From Henckelia pumila (Eukaryota; Streptophyta; Magnoliopsida; Lamiales; Gesneriaceae), in contig NC_133123.1 of assembly GCF_033568475.1 (NCBI RefSeq), forward strand, positions 63,371,522-63,435,521: a stretch of 64,000 nucleotides of DNA, given 5' to 3'. Below the pieces are notes generated by a model. It was not told the DNA's origin. It saw nothing but the letters and a program-made list of their open reading frames with translations, and did no database searches. Below, one piece after another: positions 38,001 to 48,842 of the stretch; within the stretch, counting starts at the first letter, position 1; every line of letters starts with the position of its first letter. Both the position numbers and the translations under genes were made by a program.

Positions 38001-38219
38001 CATGTTACATAAATAAGATTTTTTGTGTTATTTTTTTTTTAATTTTATGAATATACATTATCATGCTGACCGTGAGGATTATTTTGATTTTTATGAGATA
38101 AAAAGGAAATTCAACTTGAGTTAGTAAAGAGTCTAAAGACCCTTGAACTCTCTGTTTTTTTATTTTATTTTATATTACAAGTACAATATTGATTCATATT
38201 ACAAAAGATCTTTTAACTT
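35047..38219. other. AT-rich intergenic DNA, no gene
   Basis: No frame above 60 codons is convincing. Visible features are a gttt-repeat run (about 35976-35998), (GT)n at about 37031-37043, a TA run at about 37786-37812 and a short GC-rich patch at 37815-37885 with cggcggc/gccgccg inverted words. None could be tied to a gene. Confidence 0.6.
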
Positions 38220-38515
38220 TAATTTATGAAAATGTTATGTAAATTAATGACATTAATTTTATCTTATACAAAATAAAATTTGACTCTTTTCAACATATAT
38301 GTGGATGAGATCGTGTCAACTGTCAAGCCATGGAGGCATTTTCTGTAGCCTGTATATATGTTTGGAGAGATTGCAGCTATTGACATTATATTATCGTGTT
38401 ATATATATATATATCTCGACACGATTTCATCCACATATATATTGAAAAGGGTCAAATTTTATTTTGTACAAGATAAATTAATGCCGTTAATTTACATGGC
38501 ATTTTCATTAATTAG
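38220..38515. repeat. Long inverted repeat (~100-bp arms)
   Basis: The left arm 38226-38325 and the reverse complement of 38405-38515 match in blocks: gaaaatg, atgtaaattaa, acaaaataaaatttgac, cttttcaa, atatatgtggatga and atcgtgtc. They are separated by about 80 bp. This is a foldback MITE or similar. A transcript would form a long hairpin. Confidence 0.7.
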
Positions 38516-38702
38516 TATGTATCTATATATTATTATTATTATTACTATTACTATTATTACATAACCCACAAACGCTATTTGCTATTTTTCGGTGTACATT
38601 GAATATATTTCTATAACATGGTATCGTACAAATCATTCGAGTCGGGAAGTAGATATCTACCGTTAATCTTGTGTGACGTGCATGCTTATGTATTTGGTTC
38701 GA

Positions 38703-38706
<4 letters not shown>

Positions 38707-38766
<60 letters not shown>
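38707..38766. repeat. (TA)n microsatellite
   Basis: About 58 bp of uninterrupted TA dinucleotides. The TA-derived open frame on the minus strand here is not a gene. Confidence 0.9.
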
Positions 38767-38769
<3 letters not shown>

Positions 38770-39027
38770 TACCAATTAGGATATATTCTGAAAATATACG
38801 TACGTACAAACAATGCATCTATATATAAGATATGATATATTATCTTTTTTGTCGCCGCCCCCTAGCTAGGGAAGCTGTTTTTCTAATAGTCAAACATGCA
38901 TGCAAGAAAAGGTGACTGAAACCCACATTTAAACTCATTCTTATTATATATTATGAAATGAACCACATTTAAACTTATTGATTAATACTACAATTAAGGA
39001 GGGAAAGAATAAAACAATGTTACTTAA

Positions 39028-39356
39028 GGGTGCGTTTACTTCGAGAGATGAGATTATGCAAGGATAGATTAAAATGTGATTATTAATATATATAATTTGA
39101 TAGGATATGAAGTGATTATGAAAAAATAATAATATGTTTAGTTTGATGGATTAAATTTGGGATTAATTTTTTTTTTTCTCTTTTCACCATGTATAGAATT
39201 ATAATCCCTTCTATAATTTAGTATTAAGAATCATTTGTAAATCCCATTTTTAACGGGCTTAAGGATTTATAATAATTTTTAATTTTGCAACTAAACATAT
39301 GATTAGTTAATATTAATTATGTTATCCTTCATTTATCAAGACAAGTAAACGCAGCC
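39028..39356. mobile_element. PIF/Harbinger-like (Tourist) MITE
   Basis: The terminal inverted repeats are gggtgcgtttact (39028-39040) and agtaaacgcagcc (39344-39356), flanked by a 3-bp TAA direct repeat (39025-39027 and 39357-39359). A 3-bp TAA/TTA duplication is diagnostic of PIF/Harbinger. The 329-bp body is AT-rich and non-coding. Confidence 0.75.
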
Positions 39357-39359
39357 TAA

Positions 39360-39384
39360 ATATATAGTAAACTAATGATTATGA

Positions 39385-39422
<38 letters not shown>

Positions 39423-40986
39423 AAATATTTTAATGATATTGAAATTAATGGAGGTAATTCTAAAATAATAATAATAAAAAAATAGCGAAGGGGACCAAAT
39501 TAAATTGGTCCTTGTCGCCACTACTCTTTGTGTGAATAAATCTCAAACAAACCTAATCCATTTAAGTCCATTATTATTATTTTTTTTTTTGAGAGAACTT
39601 GTAAATTTATTAAGAATAATCATTTAATACAAGCAGCCAATCACGAGAGAAATTCACCATTCACCTATACAAAAAGTGAATGAAAAGAAGAAAAAAATTG
39701 AGCAACCTTCTGGGCAACATGTATTTTCAAGCCACCTCCAATATGTGAGGGGCACCTGGCCTCCCCTTTCATGATATTCTCCAGATTATATACATTTATA
39801 CTAAAATAAATTATAAATGCATTCTTTTATCTTCTTTAGAAAATCTTATAATTTACATCCATCGCTATACATTGCGTCCGAAATAATAGTAGTTTTTTTT
39901 AAAATTAATGTGTCCTTTTTTTTCGCAAAGAAATTATGTACGATTTTTTTTTTAATTTTAAACTATGACAAAGCTGAACCCATGTTATCTTTCAAATGTT
40001 CACTGCATAAACCTCGGATATGTTCAAGCAGATAAGGCTTTTGAAAAAAAAAAAAGGAAAAATAATTTATCACACAAAAAATGCAAGTAAATAACACTAC
40101 ATTTTGAGATATCTATGCATGGGGATAGAAGTGGACCTTTAACATGTGTATCCCAACGCTACTTTTATTTCACTTGTCTTCACATGTTTCCTATGAGGCA
40201 GCCTATCTTAATTACATTTAAATATATATATTTTTTATAGATCTGTAAATAAACATTTTATTTATTTTTAAATGATAAATATAAGTATATTAATTGTTTT
40301 TAATAAATTAAATCGAATCTATTCGAAAATGTTAGATCAAAAGGGCAACCATATCCACATTTTTTTTAAATTTTACTTCTACGGTTCATTTCAACCTACA
40401 TTTACAGGCATTATCCCTCATGATATATCTAATAGTCCTTATTTATCAATACATGTGGGGTCCACTAAAAAAATAATTAACCCCACATTTATTGGTAAAT
40501 GTACACCGTTAGATCTATATCAAGACAATGCCTGTATAGGTAGAATCTAACTTATCCGTTTTGACTTTGATTTGAGTTTTTTTAACTCCTTAATTCATGG
40601 CTTACATGGTACTTTGCGAGGGATGAACTTAATAAGTGAACTTGGACGTGAATGGAAAATTCATTGAATCTAGACATTTTAGGTAACTGAGTGTTAGGTT
40701 TTTTTTTTTTTTAAAAAAATATTTATAAAAACTTTAATTAAGTAACACTAAGACGTGAGAAACTATATGTTTTAATAGGAAATGAAAAGATCAGAAACTA
40801 CACACTCGTATTTATTCCATGATTCTATCTAGGTTCAATCCTATCTCTGAATATGATTGTTTTCATGAAATGTATGTGTAGTATTCTTAATTTGTAAAAC
40901 AAAACGTCAATTCTTATAAATAAATTCAGAATGCATATATCATAATATTTGTAATTGTATGTATAGTACTTCTCAGATTATATATA
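39360..40986. other. AT-rich intergenic DNA with small repeats
   Basis: This holds an (AAT)n run at about 39388-39420 and a foldback-like block at about 40395-40545, where cctacatttacaggcatt pairs imperfectly with aatgcctgtataggt. No coding region is seen. Confidence 0.55.
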
Positions 40987-41238
40987 CTAGAATAATCGCG
41001 CACACGCGTTGCGTGTGTATAAAATTATATAATATATTTAATATTGTATGTTATGCATAAATATTATTTTTTCGATAATATTTATTTTTTTTCATTTATA
41101 AAATAATATAAAAATAAATTTAAAATTTATTTATCAATCAAATAAAAATAGAAGTGTAATATTTATATCACATAAGGACAATTTCGGCAAATAAAAATAT
41201 GGTGTCTAAGGGGGAGATTCTTTATATATAGGGAGAGA
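40987..41238 (-). mobile_element. Short non-autonomous Helitron 2
   Basis: On the minus strand it starts TCTCTCCCTATATATAAAG, preceded by A, and ends with the hairpin acacacgcaacgcgtgtg, then CTAG followed by T. Insertion between A and T is the Helitron signature. It is 252 bp and non-coding. Confidence 0.75.
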
Positions 41239-41250
41239 TATACTTCTCGG

Positions 41251-41256
<6 letters not shown>

Positions 41257-41290
<34 letters not shown>
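41257..41290. repeat. (TA)n microsatellite between two Helitrons
   Basis: A TA run of about 32 bp immediately adjoins the 3' end of Helitron 3. Confidence 0.85.
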
Positions 41291-41292
<2 letters not shown>

Positions 41293-41702
41293 CTAGCGTA
41301 TTTTGCACGCGATGCGTACATATACATAAATTTTTTATGTTAATTAATTTTCATATTATTTTTAGAACTCATATGATTAATTAGATATTCAAAAGTTTAA
41401 TAGTGATATCTATCTAATCTAAAATTTAAAAATAAAAAACAAAGATAGCGAGTGTCATTTTGGTAAATAAGATAATATCTAGTGGCTAAAAAAAGAGGAG
41501 ATTATATATCATTTTGGTAATTAAGATAACATCTAGTGGCTAAAAAAAGAGGAGATTATATAAAATGACTAATTTGTCTAATAATTATCGTTCTGTTGGG
41601 AATTAAATTAAGATATGATCGTAATTTCATCTCAAACTTCACAAATTAATTGAAAGTTAATTAATTAAAAAGTTTTTACTATAATAATATAGTATAGTAA
41701 GA
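41293..41702 (-). mobile_element. Short non-autonomous Helitron 3
   Basis: On the minus strand it starts TCTTACTATACTATATTATT, preceded by A, and ends with a short hairpin (tacgcatcgcgtgca) before CTAG and T. It is 410 bp long and contains an internal 53-bp tandem repeat (about 41456-41508 and 41509-41561). It is non-coding. Confidence 0.65.
41456..41561. repeat. 53-bp tandem repeat inside Helitron 3
   Basis: Two adjacent units contain tcattttggtaa, taagataa, atctagtggctaaaaaaaga and ggagattatata with only a few differences. Confidence 0.75.
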
Positions 41703-41753
41703 TATACACACACTCTTTTTTATTTACATTTTTTCTTATTCATACATATATAT

Positions 41754-41786
<33 letters not shown>

Positions 41787-41983
41787 TATGAATAATCAAT
41801 GAGATATTTCGTGTGGAAGTTATGAGAAACCAATTGTATGACAAATATAATTTAAATGTTATTATAATTAGGTAGTAGGAAAGGAAATGAAACTACTATA
41901 TTACCCATTTTATATACTACATCCGTGGCTCCGTTCTAGTTACATATAAGTATGTTATATATATATATATATATATATTGAGG

Positions 41984-42148
41984 ATTTTTCAGCTGTCCAA
42001 CAATATTTTTTCACCCCGTTTCCGACCACTAAAACCTGGTACCAGGTTTTAGTTGTTTTTTTTTTAATTTTTCGCATCACTAAAACACGATACCGGGTTT
42101 TAGTGGTCGGAGACGAGTTGGGCATCATTGGTTGGGCAACTGAAAAAT

Positions 42149-42150
<2 letters not shown>
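41984..42150. mobile_element. Foldback element in a TA tract
   Basis: The left arm (atttttcagctgtccaac, then ccgaccactaaaacc) is inverted on the right (ggttttagtggtcgg, then gttgggcaactgaaaaat). TA microsatellite lies on both sides. There is no coding capacity; the open frame on the minus strand reads through the hairpin. Confidence 0.7.
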
Positions 42151-42180
<30 letters not shown>

Positions 42181-42182
42181 TA

Positions 42183-42465
42183 GTAGTATATGGAGCATAT
42201 GTGTTGCATGCGCATAAAATATATATTTTTTGAAATTAAATATTATTTTATAAACTTGAATTTAATTATATTTTTTGTTTAAATGTTGGGATAATGTGAT
42301 AGTGGTTAGGAAAATGGGGATCATAGTGGAACAAAATGTGAGAAGTTTTTGAATGAGAAATTTACTTTTTTGGACCATCATTATTAAACATATTAAAAGA
42401 ATGATAAAACGTAAATTTAGAAATACATTAAATGACCAAATATTGTTGTTCTATGGGGTTTATGT

Positions 42466-42470
<5 letters not shown>
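42183..42470 (-). mobile_element. Possible degenerate Helitron 4
   Basis: Near 42190-42215 the words gcatatgtgttgcatgcgcataaaat resemble the 3' hairpins of Helitrons 2 and 3, but the end reads CTAC rather than CTAG and the 5' end near 42470 is not clear. Confidence 0.35.
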
Positions 42471-42505
<35 letters not shown>

Positions 42506-42508
42506 GTG

Positions 42509-42640
42509 TGCCCACCCACCGTGCCCACCTAATGTGCCCACCATGAGGTGACACTCAACTATTGGATGTGATGAATTGTGCATCCAATAGTTGAGTGCCA
42601 CCTCATGGTGGGTACATTAGGTGGGAACGGTGGGTGGGCA
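42509..42640. mobile_element. Near-perfect 60-bp-arm hairpin element in a TA tract
   Basis: Arm 42509-42568 pairs with 42581-42640 with only a few mismatches around a 12-base loop. Arm ends read tgcccacccaccgtgcccac and gtgggaacggtgggtgggca. TA runs flank both sides (about 42473-42500 and 42657-42680). It looks like a recent foldback MITE, and a transcript would form a pre-miRNA-like stem. Confidence 0.8.
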
Positions 42641-42977
42641 GGATAGCAAAACTCTCTATATATATATATATATATATATTGTTTTGATATGATGAACACC
42701 TATCATATGCACCTATGTGAGTTCTGGTAATGTGACTTCATGTGTAACGCCCGAAAATTCGTTTACGTAACCCGCATCCATAACTAGGTAATTTAATGAT
42801 TTAAAAATAAGTTAAAAATTGGGTTAAATGATTTTATTTTCTATTATGTGAATTATTTTCATGATTTAAATTTTTTTTTATCATTTAACCCGTTATTATG
42901 AAATTTATGAAATTTTGAGAAAATGTCATTTTTTGATCGCGTAAACGGGACCGTGGACGAACAAGATGAAGAATTTT

Positions 42978-44216
42978 TGTTGAATCCTGACTTTTGCTGA
43001 TAACAAAACAATATATCATTTTTATAGTATGTCCGTCATTTGTATGTAAAACAGGAAAAACGTCTACCGGAAGATATCAACTGATTGAAAGACATCGACT
43101 GTTTACAGACATCAGCTGAACTCTTGGACATCAACCGACTTTCACATATCAGCCGAGTCCATAATGTATATCAGCTGGTCCTCAAGACTTCAACGGATCT
43201 TAGCAATCAGAATAAGTGTCAACTGGAATACAAGTCTCAAGGACATCTACCGACTTCATAAAGTCACAAATACCTTGTAACGGATCCTTGACAAGACAAC
43301 TTAAATGCAAAAGTACAGAGCATTTAAGGAGCCGCTTACAAAGCTTGGAAGATCATTAATTGGATTTATTATGAAGATATATTGAAAGGACATTAAAAGA
43401 TCTTCGAGTACAAATATTTGAAGATAAACAGATCTTAGTCTTACTCCACAAAACGAGATATATTATCTGACATACATCTGTTTGAAAGGATGTTTCTTAC
43501 TGTTGACACAAAGGGATAAAGACGTTGAAGATTGAGATATATATATATATATATATATACCAGAGCCAAGCAAAGAAAAAGAGACAATATACGACCATAA
43601 AACTATCAAAGCATCTGAGCACTCGAAAGTGTTTTCAATAATCTACTGCTCATTCAACCCTTCACTCAAATAGAAGCATATCTGATCTTATTAGAGATCT
43701 ACTCAAGGGTTACTCAAATCCAAGCTATTGTTTGAAGAACATCGACTGATCCAAGGATTTGAGATACTAAGCTTTCAAGAGCTTAGCCATTCATCATCAT
43801 CAACCGAAGAAGTTTGATAAGAACTTAGAATCTTATCAGTTTAAATCTAGGAGTTCCATTTTAGGCAGTGATAAGTCCTAAATTTTATCGGGTGTATTAC
43901 AAGACGTTGTAATAGCCAAAGTCTTATAGTAGATCCTTTCGAGGAGGAAGAAGTGGTGACGTAGGAGATTGAGCTCCGAACATCCATAAACAATTATGTG
44001 CACATTTACACTACTGCATCACATCATATTTTCACTATTGTCACCTAGCTTAGTGAGAGCCATTTTTCGCACTTCTTTAGTAGCTCTTATTTATCTAGGA
44101 AGTTGAAAAAAATCGGTTAAGTGAATTAGCATTTGCTTAATCTTATCGTGTTATAGAATAAAATTATTAGAGTGTGTATTCACCTCCCCTCTACACACAC
44201 TACCGATCCCCAACAA
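42978..44216 (+). repeat. 5' LTR of Copia element E
   Basis: The LTR begins TGTTGAATCC and ends CCCCAACA, just before a tRNA-Met primer-binding site. At about 1.24 kb it has no coding capacity and includes a TA run near 43537-43560 and repeated atcaactg/catcgactg-like words at 43060-43260. The 3' LTR is not in the window. Confidence 0.7.
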
Positions 44217-44217
44217 G

Positions 44218-44230
44218 TGGTATCAGAGAG
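44218..44230 (+). promoter_or_regulatory. Primer-binding site of Copia E (tRNA-Met)
   Basis: TGGTATCAGAG lies two bases after the LTR end and is complementary to initiator tRNA-Met, as in most plant Copia elements. Confidence 0.85.
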
Positions 44231-44262
44231 GGTTCTTTCTCAGCTGCTGATATTTACTCATC

Positions 44263-44834
44263 ATGACTTCTCTAAATAAAATTCCTATGTTTTCTAAAGA
44301 AGATTATTATGATTGAAAAATACGTATGCAGACACACCTTTCTGCTCAAGATGATGATATGTGGTATTTTATAACGTATGACCCAATGAAGATTCTCAAA
44401 GTCAATACAACTATATCCATTTCAGGAGGTGAACCACAAATGGTTGAAAAAACCAGGGCAGAATGGAGCACCTAGGACAAAAAGAAAGCAAATCTTAACA
44501 ACGTAGCCAAAGATATTTTATACAAAACCTTGGACAAAAACATGTTTAGCAAGATCAAGACGTGTTCTGCTAAAAAAATCTGAGAGAAACTCACTCAACT
44601 GTGCGAGGGCAATGACCAAACCAAGGAGAACAAACTCACAGTAGCCATTCAAAAGTTTGATAATGCCAAGATGAAACCAGGAGAAATCATGGCTGAGTTT
44701 GACGAAAGATTTAGTAACATTATTTGTGAACTTATATCCCTTGGTAAAATATATACTAATCGTGAAATTTATTTGAAGGTTATGCGTGCACTGCCCAGAG
44801 AGTGGGATGTCAAGACTATAGCCATGAGGGAATC
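44263..44834 (+). pseudogene. Copia E gag fragment (UBN2-type), truncated by Gypsy A
   Basis: The frame opens at ATG 44263 with a Copia gag-like start and continues through a UBN2-type gag domain (EKLTQLCEGNDQTKENKL, then VMRALPREWDVK). Three in-frame stops occur in the first half, all of the TGA/TAG type. It ends abruptly at AMRES where the Gypsy A LTR begins. Protease, integrase and RT are absent from the window and predicted downstream. Confidence 0.8.
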
Positions 44835-46216
44835 TGATAAGTGTATTTTATACACTTAATTTATATATGATTTTAATTGTTAAATATTTGTTTCGAGCAG
44901 ATTTATGCGGAGTTTTGTTGTTTTTGTGGTTGTAAAAAATTATTGAAGTGTTGTGGAAAAGAAGAAGAAAACAAGAATTTAGAAGAGAAAAGAAAATAAA
45001 AAGGAAAAAGAAAAGAAGAAAGAAGAAAAGAAAAGAACATGAAAAGAATGGAGACGTTATTGGGCTTTCTTAGTTGGGCCTATTGTTAGCGCTTAGTTAG
45101 CGCTAAAGAGGAAAAGTGAGAAGCGCTATGTGTATTGAAGTGAAGATTATGATTCAGAGGGTTATGCGCGTCCGCGTGAGAATCCTAGAGCGGCCGCACG
45201 TGATGAGATTTCAGCGTTTTAAAATTATTGCGGGAAAGAAAGTTTTTATTTTCTTGGGCTTTTGAGTGGGCTTTTTCATGTGATATAAAAGGAATTCTTG
45301 AGCATCAGATTTAAAGGAGCCGCCACAACACAATCAAACGCATATCAGAGACAGGAATTGATCGTGATTTCTGGAAGAATTTTGGAGCTTTAATTGAAGA
45401 ACGAAGACAGAGATCGAGAGTCCGGACACGGCGTCGACGACGGATTTGTTTTCTAATTTTTATTTATTTCTGAATATGTTTGGATTTTTGAACATGATTT
45501 GTTTTATTCAGAATTTTATTATGAACTAATTTTTTAGAGTCTAGAGGTCGGATGGAACCTAGTGTAGACACTTTCATGAATTTTTTATTTTATTGAATTG
45601 AGTTTCTTCTAGATTAATTGTTTTTCTAGAATTGATTGTCTTTTCAATTATCTGATCAATAATTGATTAGTAATATTTATTTGAAATCTGGCACTCGGGA
45701 GAGGAGATTTTGAATAGGACCAATAGAAAATACACTGTTAATTATTTATATAACTCGAGAGAGTATATAATTTTAACAGAGATTTTAAAAAGAACATTGT
45801 TTTACATAGATCACTGCAATTAGATTCTTAATAGGGACATTGGAATTGAATTGTAGTTGATATATTTTATTCGGCATTCGGGAGAGGGAATAATACACTT
45901 AAGTGTTCTTGGCTATTAATTCATTGAAATTCATGAAGATTAATTAATTAGGATTGATTGTTGTTGAAATCAGGTGAAATCTAAATCTCTAGACCATTTT
46001 TCTCTGATTGATTATTTCTGAAAGTTGTGTGCGTGCTATTAAAAACTCATTAGTTATTTTATTCTACAAAATTCTCAACTATTGATTTTCTAGATAAATT
46101 TTAGACTATTTTAATTATAAGCACTGAATATTTTCATTTTACTCTCTGTGGGAACGATACTTGATTTTTCAATATATTAAAACTTGACACTCGTACTCTT
46201 GCGAGTAATTTTGACA
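44835..46216 (+). repeat. 5' LTR of Gypsy element A
   Basis: It starts TGATAAGTGTATTTTATAC and ends near TTTTGACA, nine bases before a tRNA-Asp primer-binding site. The same sequence starts Gypsy C at 53112. A TATA box (gatataaaagg, about 45280) precedes the presumed RNA start. Short AGCGCT words near 45090-45130 recur in the C element. Confidence 0.75.
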
Positions 46217-46225
46217 AGTAGTTTT

Positions 46226-46243
46226 TGGCGCCGTTGTCGGGGA
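46226..46243 (+). promoter_or_regulatory. Primer-binding site of Gypsy A (tRNA-Asp)
   Basis: tggcgccgttgtcgggga matches the complement of the plant tRNA-Asp 3' end with one mismatch. This primer is typical of Athila/Tat-type Gypsy elements. Confidence 0.8.
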
Positions 46244-46357
46244 GTAAATTTTGATTATTTTTTTAGTCTTGTTACCAATTAGTCTAGATTTTAATTTAGA
46301 CTTTTTTATTTTATTTTAAGTTACTAATTGATTTCTTCTTATTTTTAATTGCAGTTT

Positions 46358-46947
46358 ATGCGACAATCTCAAAGTGCGAATTTTTTACTGTTTGATCCGG
46401 AGATCGAACGCACTGCACGTGCTTTAAGAAGAGCTAGAAGAGAAGAAATTGATAGAATGGCTGAAGAGAATGTAAATCAAGCTCCCTGGTGCCAATTAGA
46501 GATCACTTCCGGTCGAAGATCCAGGCTCACTATTCTGAAATCGCTCGAGGGACCATTAACGCCAACAATTTTTAAATGAATCCGTCGTTGATCAACATGG
46601 TTCAACAGAACCAATTTAATGGGAGCGCCACTGCTGATCCTCACCTACACCTACGCACTTTCTTGGAAATATCTGATACGGTAAAAATTAATGGTGTGTC
46701 TGAGGATATTATACGCTTACGCTTGTTTTCGTTTTCGCTCAGGGATCAGGCCAGAAGTTGGCTCCAATCACTGCCATTAGGAAGCATCACTACGTCGGAG
46801 GAGATGGCAGAAAAATTTCTTGCAAAATATTTTCTTCCTGCCAAATTCACCCAACTGAAGATTAAAATCAGCACCTTCAGGCAGATGGACACTGAACAAC
46901 TATACGAGGCATGAGAAAGGTACAAAGATTTTCTTAGACGTTGTCCT
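46358..46947 (+). pseudogene. Gypsy A gag fragment, frameshifted and truncated by Copia B
   Basis: It begins at ATG 46358, directly after a splice-acceptor-like tract. It matches the N-terminal 190 or so residues of the Gypsy C gag (SQSAN, RLRLFSFSLRDQARSWLQSL, FLAKYF). A deletion/frameshift near 46490-46580 and a TGA at 46912-46914 break it. It stops at the Copia B LTR at 46948. Confidence 0.85.
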
Positions 46948-48826
46948 TGAAAGAGTGGGTACCCGGTTAGCCAACTTGTGGCTAAGGACTTTTGTGACTC
47001 TATGTGTAAACAATCTTTGTTTAATATAATTTACACTTTTATATTGGCATTTACTTTATCTTTTATCATATTATTATGTTATGACGTACTATACGATGTT
47101 TAGATAAAGACCTTGAATATACTAGAGTGCATGTAAGATGTGATAGTAGAATTGAATGACTATCATGAAACACATCTTATAATCACTGTATATTCTAAAC
47201 AGTTCCTAGTCAATTGAGCCGCCCGCTAATAAGGATAAGGATCGCTCGAGATTGAGACTAGCATTTGCGATGCCTAGTACCATGTTTCATTGGTATAGAA
47301 CATAGAGACGTTCGAAGCATGCAAATGGATATTCATATGATGAATGATCGAACTACCCTATTCGGACATTCCAAGTGGTTATCATTAATTGAGTGGATAA
47401 GTCCGCGGTTTTGGTTGTACACCATTAGTCCTTACTACTTGAAACATCATGGAGACTCTATATGCTAGTACTGTACTTTGACTCGTTTACCGACTCTATG
47501 AGGGTCATTAGGTGTCGAGATTGGGTACAGTTACGACACATATAGGAGTCGATGCTTTGTTGTCAAGGATTCACCACACGCTTGCAAGTGTGGATATCCT
47601 ATGCGATCTGAGGAGATATTAGTGTGACAAATCTCTGGCCAGAGTACATGATGTGCTTTAGGTTACTTGGTTTCCTAGTAGCACATGCGATGTCACTATT
47701 TGATCTTCAAGATGTATTGCATAGTTATCAAATCTCGAACGAATCTCGATGTACCAATGGTTTTTGATTCGATCGGGATATTTGGATGAAGGGACCGTAC
47801 TGTACGCTAACCAAAACCTACTGGTTCTTACAGGCACTATCAGTGATACCTAGGAAATCATGGGGCGATGTTGCTAGGCGCTCTTACCATGATTCGATGG
47901 GTAAGTCGGAAACTGTTGTTCCGAGTCACAAGGAGTTGTGAGCCCACGGCTAGCTGTATCCCTGAACCATTGAAGGTTATACAAGTAATGGATTACTAAT
48001 CCCCGTTGAGATAGTTAAATTTAAAGAGTTAAATTTAGCGAAAGAGAAGTTGAACTTCTTAAGTAAAGGGAGTGGAATTTCCTAAAACGACATAGGGATG
48101 GGCATTTTTGGAAATAACTGAATTCGAATTCAAAAAAATTATCTTGACTTTAAAAGGTGCAGAAATGGTTTCTGAGCACATTGGTAAAATCAGTTTATCA
48201 ATCGGAGTCATGATGAATTTTATTTTAATTTCTATAATAACAGGCTTGGCTTGTTGGGCTTAAGTTATGACTAATAGGCCCTAAGGAGTTAGTGTCATAT
48301 TAGACATATAATTAATCCAGTACAGAAATTATATATAGTAGATGCAGGGGATTTCGAATAAGACAATTCATTCCAAGTTGGAATTTTCGAAAATCTCATA
48401 TTAATCTAAGTTGGAATTTTCGAATTCCTTCTCCTTTTTGAGAAAATTCAGTCTGTGATTTTTTTGAAAAATTACATTCTGAATTGACAGATCAAATCTG
48501 TAAATCTCTTTGATAAACATCTGATTGTTTTTTAGTGCAATCAATCAGAGGGTTTCTGTTTTCTATTCGTGGACCTAATTCAGGAGTTGATCGAGCAAGT
48601 CATCAGTTCCTAGGATTTACAAGAAGAGCATATTTAATCTGTTGGAGTCCATTAATCAAGCCATAGCTTGAAGAGGTAAAATATTAATTGTTATTATTAT
48701 TTTACTTGTAGATTTTAATCGTAAGGATTTGATACCCATGATATGAAATCGTTCCATATCAGAAAAGAAAAATTATTAAACTTCCGCTGCTCCGGGTATC
48801 AGATCTGAATGCGTGTTCCAACAGTG
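46948..48826 (+). repeat. 5' LTR of Copia element B
   Basis: It starts TGAAAGAGTGGG and ends ...TTCCAACA before tggcgtcagagac. It is homologous along its length to the reverse-strand LTR at 60421-62249. At about 1.88 kb it is long for a Copia LTR and non-coding. Confidence 0.75.
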
Positions 48827-48827
48827 G

Positions 48828-48842
48828 CGTCAGAGACAGGTT
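48828..48842 (+). promoter_or_regulatory. Primer-binding site of Copia B
   Basis: tggcgtcagagac lies just after the LTR end, a variant of the tRNA-Met-complementary TGGTATCAGAG site. Confidence 0.6.

Noticed and set aside
38523..38813. 96-codon minus-strand frame rich in Ile-Tyr.
   Set aside because: It is the translation of a TA microsatellite and an AAT-rich run.
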